This document shows, piece by piece, positions 59,801-64,000 of a stretch of 64,000 bases of DNA (the stretch's first letter is position 1; each line of letters opens with the position of its first letter). The position numbers and the translations under genes are program-made. The DNA comes from Sialis fuliginosa (lineage: Eukaryota; Arthropoda; Insecta; Megaloptera; Sialidae). The notes under the pieces are model-generated. The model searched no databases and had not been told where the DNA came from. It saw nothing but the letters and a program-made list of their open reading frames with translations. The DNA lies in assembly GCA_961205875.1 (NCBI GenBank), contig OY540810.1:19592001-19656000 (forward strand), read 5' to 3'.

Positions 59801-62764
59801 AAAGACAAAATTTTCTCGTTTCTTCGATATGGGGGGGAAGCAAAATTGTATTTGAAACAAACAATTTTTTTTTATAATAATAGTTGTAGGAAACATTATT
59901 TTCTATAATTAATGTCCAATTCATTTTTTCTCTCAGATCAATTACAAAAAAAAATGTTTAATTTAAAAAAAAAATACATTTTAAAGGGTTCATAATAGAA
60001 AGAAACAGTTGTAAAAAGTTGTAGAGAACTGAAACTCGACAATCGGAAGAACCGTTATTGTTGTCGGAACGAAAACTGGAACCGAACCAAAAAAAGCATA
60101 GGTTTTTTCAGTTTGAAAAATAATATATTATTTTTAAAATTTATGGCGGTGCAACATATCCATTGGTTTCTGAGCGTGGCGCCGGACTATCATACAAGTA
60201 AAATGTTCTAAATTATGGTAGAAAATAAATTTTTTATACAAATAAAAACATTTAAAAATTAATCCCTCGGAGCTACACCGAAAACCGGAAAAACCGTTAT
60301 TTTTTTCGGAATGAAAACTGGAACCGAATTGAAATATATTTTTAGGGTTCCGAAGAAACCCTATTAATATCGCTTTGTCGTCCGTCCGTATGTCCGTCCG
60401 TCCGTCCGTCCGTCCGTCCGTCCTTTTCACTCAAAGCTAAATAGCTCGTAAACTATATAAGCTAGAAACTTGAAATTTTTACTGAACATGTAAAATGACA
60501 CCCTCTAGTAAAATATGTACAAATTTATTGAATAAATAATTTTTCAGGGGGGGCAATAAGGTAAAGTAAAGCTAGGTAAAAAAAATATTTTTTTTTATAC
60601 CAAGGCATGTGGCACGTTAAAATGTATAACCAAACAAGCGGAGTTTGACCCTTTTTTTAATTTTTTTTCTAAATCAAAAATGGTGCCTGTAGGGGGCTTT
60701 AAAGCAAATCCAAAAAAACAAAAAAATTGTATACCAAGACGTGTGGCACGTCAAAATTTACGTCTCAATTAGTAGAATATGCCCCTATTTTTTATTTTTT
60801 TTCTAACTCAAAAATGACGCCTGTAGGTGGCTAAAAGCAGTATTTTATTTTGTCCCCCCCCCCTCCCTCTAACTCTGTAACTACCGGCTCAAAAAATCTG
60901 AAAAAAATTTGGTAACGAGGTTTTGGTGGGACTACCAACGACAAATACTAAAGTCAACAATATAATTTTAAATTTTGGAATAATAGGGAGGGGTGTAAGA
61001 GAATTTAAAAATTTTATTTTCATATCTAGGCATGTGATATGTCAAAATGTACATCTCAATTCGTAGAACATGACCATATTTTTTATTTTTTTTCTAACTC
61101 AAAAATGGCACCTGTAGGGGGCTTAAAGCAGTGTTTTATTTTGTCCCCCCCCCCCTCTAACTCTGTAACTACCGGCTCAAAAAATCTGAAAAAAATTTGG
61201 TAACGAGGCTTAGATGGGACTACCAACGACAAATACTAAAGTCAACAATATAATTTTAAATTTTGGAATAATAGGGAGGGGTGTAAGAGAATTAAAAATT
61301 TTTATTTTCATATCTAGGCATGTGATATGTCAAAATGTACATCTCAATTCGTAGAACATGACTATATTTTTTATTTTTTTTCTAACTCAAAAATGGCACC
61401 TGTAGGGGGCTAAAAGCAGTGTTTTATTTTGTCCCCCCCTACTCTATCTCTGTAACTACTGGCTCAAAAAATCTGAAAAAAATTTGGTAACGAGGCTTTG
61501 GTGGGACTACCAACGACAAATACTAAAGTCAACAATATAATTTTAAATTTTGGAATTATAGGGAGGGGCGTCATAAAATTTTTTTTTTGATATCTAAGCA
61601 TGTGGTATGTCAAAATATAGATCTCAATTAGTAGAACTTGACACTTTTTTATATTTAAACTTTAACTTAAAAACCTGTAAGTGGTTCCAAACATTTCACG
61701 TAGTACGTACTTCAGAACCCTTATGGCATACACTCGTGTATGTCTTGCCCGAATTATTTTACTTGAACCAGAATAAAAACCGAAACTAAAAAATAAGGTT
61801 TGAAGTAGTATAGCTTTTTTTCATTATAACAAACTGTTTTCAACATATTCATTTCTGATGTGGTTGTGTTGGTCACGGCCATTAATTTTTTATTAATTTA
61901 AAAAAAAAAAGCTATTATCGAAGTGCGATTAATTATGTCATTTTATGTTCCTTTCTTGAGTGTTGTATATTGTGTACTATTTTTTTTATAACTCATGATA
62001 TGAACTCCTGTGCAGGCATTTGTCATGTTACTAGAAGTTTTTTAAACCTCCTTCATTTGAACTGTAAATTGTAAAGGCAATTTGACTGATTAAATATTTT
62101 TGCAGCCGGAAACTTACAGTACAAAATGTGGGATTGGTGGAACGTCTTTGGTACAATTTGCTCAAGATACTGGAGATCGATTAACTCATTTATTACTTGC
62201 AAACAACAAACTTGCAGGATTAACTCAAATTCTAAATGCGATTTCTGTAAGTCTTATTTACCATTATATTTACACTTATTATAAATTTTTAACTTGACTT
62301 TTAATTTTAGACACATTGTCCAAATTTACAATTACTTGATTTGTCAAATATAAGAACTCTAAATTCTTCAGCACCTTTAAATATTGAACGGTTACAAAAT
62401 GGTTGCCCGAAGTTGAAAGTATTACGAATTACTAACAGTCAAATTACTTTAGCGAACACATCTCTTAAAGAGCAAGTAAGAAAAATACTTAAATATATAT
62501 ATATATTTTAAAATAATCTACACAGTAGTGTACGATATGTATTAATATTGTTTCTATAGGTTGCTTCTCCAGGTTTTCCACTTCTTGAAGAATTGTCTGT
62601 AGCTGCAGTGAATGATTCACGAGATATGGGTGATGATTCTATTGAAAGAATCTTGAAAACTAGCCATAAGTTGCGATTATTAGATGTGCGAGGTTGTGCT
62701 AGAATATCGGATTCAAGCTTAGTTCGAGTTCCTGCGTGGGATTTAGAACATTTGTTTTTGAGTG
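48243..62764 (+). CDS. FBXL6: Gene 2: FBXL6, F-box and leucine-rich repeat protein (partial, continues beyond window)
   Basis: Coding exons 48243-49163, 49263-49546, 51218-51378, 57294-57463, 62106-62246, 62311-62475 and 62560-62764 join in frame (phases 0, 2, 1, 0, 0, 0) to 682 complete codons; the last exon leaves one base for an exon outside the window. F-box proteins link substrates to SCF ubiquitin ligases through SKP1. The F-box is about residues 374-425 (WGLNIPTTILEQIFRY to KVCRLWRSV...WKNVELSS). LRRs follow (CQDLNLS, LHGLNLSG, LERLDLSY, LQLLDLSN, LKVLRIT, LRLLDVRGC, LEHLFLSG). The order and spacing match FBXL6 as I know it. The 370-residue N-terminal extension is long for the family; it carries SPK/SPR repeats (about 119-198), an RGRPAKRK AT-hook-like motif (271-278) and basic clusters suggesting a nuclear protein. 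The start ATG is preceded by an in-frame TAA at 48225. Confidence 0.9.
49263..49546 (+). CDS. FBXL6: FBXL6 exon 2: basic linker and first half of F-box
   Basis: Follows a 99-bp intron (acceptor TTTTAG|GT). 94 codons plus two bases, from VPTKKSRKRK, a bipartite nuclear-signal-like stretch, to CLPILVR; the AG left at the donor (GAG|GTAAAT) joins A of exon 3 to make Arg. Confidence 0.92.
49710..50396 (+). repeat. Interspersed repeat family A, copy 3
   Basis: CTTCCTCGCAATATCGAAG start, GTCTGTCTGTCCGTGTGTCC interior and GACGAAGCACTGTGC end. It is the copy most like copy 1 and lacks the 65-bp hairpin. Confidence 0.75.
50651..50736 (-). ncRNA. Hammerhead-like core remnant inside (TA)n tract
   Basis: On the minus strand CTGAAGA (50727-50733) is followed by a 7-bp stem with one mismatch (TGGCCGA, TCGACCA) and then AAAACGTCG. 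The hammerhead core is CUGANGA-stem II-GAAA; here the G of GAAA is A. The flanks are pure (TA)n on both sides. Likely the relic of a retroelement terminal region such as those known from Penelope-like elements; activity is not claimed. Confidence 0.3.
50843..51095. repeat. Perfect palindrome, 123-bp arms, 7-nt loop
   Basis: Arms 50843-50965 and 50973-51095 are exact inverses around CTCAATA. Each arm carries CTGACGAT, a GATTC-TGT-GAATC stem and GAAAGCTTGCGG, similar to a hammerhead core with one wobble ambiguity. The GATAGTAGTGACGTTA just left of it recalls the arms of the 41356 element. Confidence 0.92.
51218..51378 (+). CDS. FBXL6: FBXL6 exon 3: second half of F-box
   Basis: Acceptor TTTTTCAG|AT. 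It encodes LQKVCRLWRSVAITPSLW and continues to CQDLNL. Donor A|GTAAGC leaves phase 1; joined to exon 4 it gives DLNLS-NWKV, a proper LRR strand. Confidence 0.92.
51830..53189. mobile_element. 1.36-kb fold-back element inside the TTAA composite
   Basis: GGCAAAACTTCAGTATCCG begins an arm of about 180 bp, mirrored at 53015-53189 with few differences. The flanking 8-mers are identical (CAATTTTT at 51822-51829 and 53190-53197). The interior is AT-rich without coding content. The 8-bp duplication suits hAT or P-type transposition. Confidence 0.9.
53242..53966. mobile_element. TTAA-flanked element, GGTATTTCTCGG ends
   Basis: TTAA at 53238-53241 and 53967-53970; the ends GGTATTTCTCGG and CCGAGAAATACC are perfectly inverted. 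725 bp, no transposase. Confidence 0.78.
54039..54958. mobile_element. TTAA-flanked element, CCTTTAGAGGACGGG ends
   Basis: TTAA at 54035-54038 (shared with the neighbouring element) and 54959-54962. CCTTTAGAGGACGGG and CCCGTCCTTAAAAGG are inverted, followed inwards by GGTCGATAT.TCGACC motifs. Its middle (54430-54700) is less AT-rich and exon-like. Confidence 0.78.
55050..55192. repeat. Short fold-back, TTGAACATTTTTTTAAAAGC arms
   Basis: Arms of about 45 bp (to CATCCGGGTATTGC and ATACCAGGATG) surround an A/G-rich loop of repeated AAAAAAG. Confidence 0.75.
56225..56843. mobile_element. TTAA-type fold-back element, copy 2
   Basis: TTAA at 56221-56224 and 56844-56847. The arms share AAAACTATTTGTTCGATTTC and the exon-like unit found in the 8135 palindrome; the right end TTTCCGCCGTCTACTCATAT is also shared with copy 1. 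Here the two arms have diverged from each other and the left tip is shortened. Confidence 0.75.
57294..57463 (+). CDS. FBXL6: FBXL6 exon 4: LRR exon
   Basis: Acceptor ATTTTCAG|GT, phase 1 entry, then 56 codons with two LRR strands (LHGLNLSG and LERLDLSY), donor AAT|GTGAGT, phase 0. Confidence 0.92.
58311..58529. mobile_element. TIR MITE, ACTCCGCACTAAACTTACGG ends
   Basis: ACTCCGCACTAAACTTACGG then AAAATAGTTCC, and GGAACTATTTTCC then ATAAGTTTAGTGCGGAGT, are inverted over about 45 bp. Loop without coding content. Confidence 0.8.
58650..59232 (-). repeat. Interspersed repeat family A, copy 4
   Basis: Minus-strand copy with AACTCATGAACCACTTAACC when read on that strand and an end at GAAGAGGATGCA. 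The GTCTGTC run is partly lost. Confidence 0.7.
59283..59842 (-). repeat. Interspersed repeat family A, copy 5
   Basis: Starts TGCTTGCTCGTGCTAAATTC and ends CATATCG-type motif then GGGGAAGCA; it follows copy 4 head to tail after 50 bp. Confidence 0.7.
60344..61721. mobile_element. TIR element with (GTCC)n and about 290-bp tandem units
   Basis: AGGGTTCCGAAG (60344-60355) and CTTCAGAACCCT (61710-61721) are inverted with one mismatch. A (GTCC)n tract follows the left end. Units starting near 60731, 61023, 61311 and 61591 repeat every 292, 288 and 280 bp (GGCATGTG.TATGTCAAAATGTA, CACCTGTAGGGGGCT, ACTACCGGCTC, CGACAAATACTAAAG); a shorter first unit starts at 60598. Confidence 0.8.
62106..62246 (+). 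CDS. FBXL6: FBXL6 exon 5: LRR exon
   Basis: Acceptor TTTTTGCAG|CC, 47 codons (PETYSTKCG to LNAIS), donor TCT|GTAAGT. It contains the LTHLLLANNKL strand. Confidence 0.92.
62311..62475 (+). CDS. FBXL6: FBXL6 exon 6: LRR exon
   Basis: After a 64-bp intron (acceptor AATTTTAG|AC). 55 codons, THCPNLQLLDLSN to TSLKEQ, donor CAA|GTAAGA, phase 0. Confidence 0.92.
62560..62764 (+). CDS. FBXL6: FBXL6 exon 7: LRR exon, last one in the window
   Basis: After an 84-bp intron (acceptor TTCTATAG|GT). 68 codons plus one base, ending ...LEHLFLS with donor AGTG|GTGTGT. No acceptor with a compatible open frame is visible in 62765-64000, so the gene runs off the right edge. Confidence 0.88.
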
Positions 62765-62918
62765 GTGTGTATTGATTTAGAGTTTTTAATTTTATACTAT
62801 ACCTAATTATCAGAAGTAGATATTTCAATATTCATTGATTACATTTTTTAATGTCAATAGATCATTCAGTGAATAATATTTTCAGTTATTATTAATAATA
62901 TTTAAACAATTAACTTAA

Positions 62919-63250
62919 TGTCCGGTATTATAAAGGAGCTAGCAAATTTGTTAGCTAGCAAGCACTTTCAAATGAGGTATCAAATTTATATGACAGTTCT
63001 TTTGGAGTTTGTTGAAGACTTTGACAAGTTTTGCGCATGCGTTGTAGGTAAATACCAACGGTATTAAAACAGTGGTGATATTATGAAAATTATTTTGTAC
63101 GGTGAAAGATGCCAACTATGTTACAATTAGTTGAAGTGTCACTGCTCTAAATTCCATAACTAATCCATAGATACTAGTACAGAATTAATACCCCATTTGA
63201 AAGTGCTTGCTAGCTAGCAAATTTTGCTAGCTCCTTTATAATACCGGACA
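62919..63250. mobile_element. GCTAGC MITE, complete copy
   Basis: TGTCCGGTATTATAAAGGAG and its inverse at the right end, followed inwards by GCTAGCAAATTTG and AAGCACTTTCAAATG. TAA flanks both ends, compatible with the 3-bp TWA target of PIF/Harbinger elements. 332 bp. Confidence 0.85.
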
Positions 63251-63537
63251 TAAGAAGACACTTATTAAAATAATAATTGTAAAATATAATTTCCTTTTGT
63301 AGACTTTTGTGGCCATTGTCCATGTTAACTTGATTTTAGGGAAAGTGTTCATGTTGTAGATTTTTCATTTAATATTTCAATTTTCAAAAGTCGTCTACAG
63401 AACTGATCCTTAAACAGTACACTTCTAAAGAGTCAAATATCAAATGAAAATTAAAATAAAATATTTAAACATGTTTCTAAGATATATTAATTATAGACTA
63501 TTATTCAAATCCATTAAATTAAAATAATCAGGAACTA

Positions 63538-63670
63538 CAGTGGATGTTCCTTACTGTGAATTTCCATACTGTGAACGACGCTGGCGCAATCAGATCTATT
63601 AAAAGTGCAGGCTGTACAAATATATAGTGGTTTTTGAGGAGTGAGTATTCACAGTATAGAACGTCTACTG
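63538..63670. mobile_element. Small TIR MITE, CAGTGGATGTTCCTTACTG ends
   Basis: CAGTGGATGTTCCTTACTGT and ACAGTATAGAACGTCTACTG are inverted with a few mismatches. This end resembles pogo-type elements, but a TA duplication is not clear on the right. Confidence 0.6.
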
Positions 63671-64000
63671 CAGTGCATAAATTCAGACATTTTTTGGGCT
63701 TTTCAACACATTTATTTACTGCACATTTATTATTTTATAAAAATTTTGAATACAGGATTTGTTATATAATATTTAATTTTGGCTTGATAAGGAATAGTCT
63801 GCAATGAACAAATTTTTCAATATAAAACAGCCATTACGACGATCAGCTGTCGTATTCTGCTTCAAAAACATTCACACTAGGCCAACACTAACATAAAATA
63901 CAAATAAATGTAGAGCCATGATAATTTTAAGTTGCCTGAACTACAAGTCATATTACGATGACTGGCCATCGTATGACGCATTCATTCAGAAATACGTACG

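Larger units (their letters stand above)
57464..62105 (+). other. FBXL6 intron 4
   Basis: 4.6 kb with one TIR MITE, two repeat A copies and the large tandem-repeat element. 59940-60340 also contains two direct copies (about 244 bp apart) of an ACCGTTATT...GAAAACTGGAACCGAA segment. Confidence 0.75.
62765..64000 (+). other. FBXL6 intron 7 (incomplete)
   Basis: Contains the GCTAGC MITE (62919-63250) and a small TIR element (63538-63670). Nothing exon-like was seen before the window ends. Confidence 0.7.

Noticed and set aside
60134-60430. 98-codon minus-strand frame with RTDGRTDGRTD repeats
   Set aside because: Translation of the (GTCC)n tract of a transposon, not a gene.
62765-64000. Search for FBXL6 exon 8 (acceptors at 63302 and 63340)
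   Set aside because: Every candidate acceptor leads to a stop within a few codons in the required phase.

Overview
This is an AT-rich, intron-containing, repeat-dense animal genome window. An arthropod, most likely an insect, fits best: there are short GT-AG introns, two host genes in the same orientation, and a very high load of small non-autonomous DNA transposons. No prokaryotic, CRISPR, rRNA or tRNA feature was found. The order cannot be fixed from sequence alone; a hemipteran or dipteran seems plausible.

Layout. Positions 1 to about 28,600 hold no host gene that I can support. They are AT-rich spacer packed with MITEs: hAT-like elements with 8-bp target duplications, TA-flanked mariner-like elements, TTAA-flanked piggyBac-like elements, fold-back elements and a GAGAC-rich element. 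Gene 1 (plus strand, five coding exons, 28,640-45,198) encodes a predicted 796-residue protein. It has a long Ser/Pro/Thr-rich, probably disordered N-terminal half, a MYND-type zinc finger and a conserved C-terminal domain. It resembles the AJM-1/C9orf172-type apical junction proteins, but that name is tentative. Its first coding exon lies 5.2 kb from the second. The intron between them holds a broken mariner-type transposase and, on the other strand, an 88-codon open fragment of the ribosome-biogenesis gene BRX1 (BRIX1).

Gene 2 (plus strand, from 48,243 and continuing past the window) encodes FBXL6, an F-box/leucine-rich-repeat protein. Seven coding exons are present (682 complete codons). 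The N-terminal extension is unusual, with repeated SPK/SPR motifs, an AT-hook-like GRP motif and basic patches; the F-box and the LRRs follow. Three introns are short (64-99 bp), and three are large and filled with transposons.

Points of greatest interest: (a) two perfect inverted repeats (116-bp and 123-bp arms), the first carrying an exon-like 27-codon unit whose copies differ mostly at silent sites; (b) a stack of TTAA-flanked elements with a 1.36-kb fold-back inside it, bounded by an exact 8-bp duplication; (c) hammerhead-ribozyme-like cores in FBXL6 intron 2; (d) nested hAT elements with a perfect 8-bp duplication; (e) a TIR element carrying about 290-bp tandem units in FBXL6 intron 4; (f) the intact-frame BRX1 fragment beside the mariner relic; (g) an alternative consensus donor in gene 1 that would remove the MYND finger.
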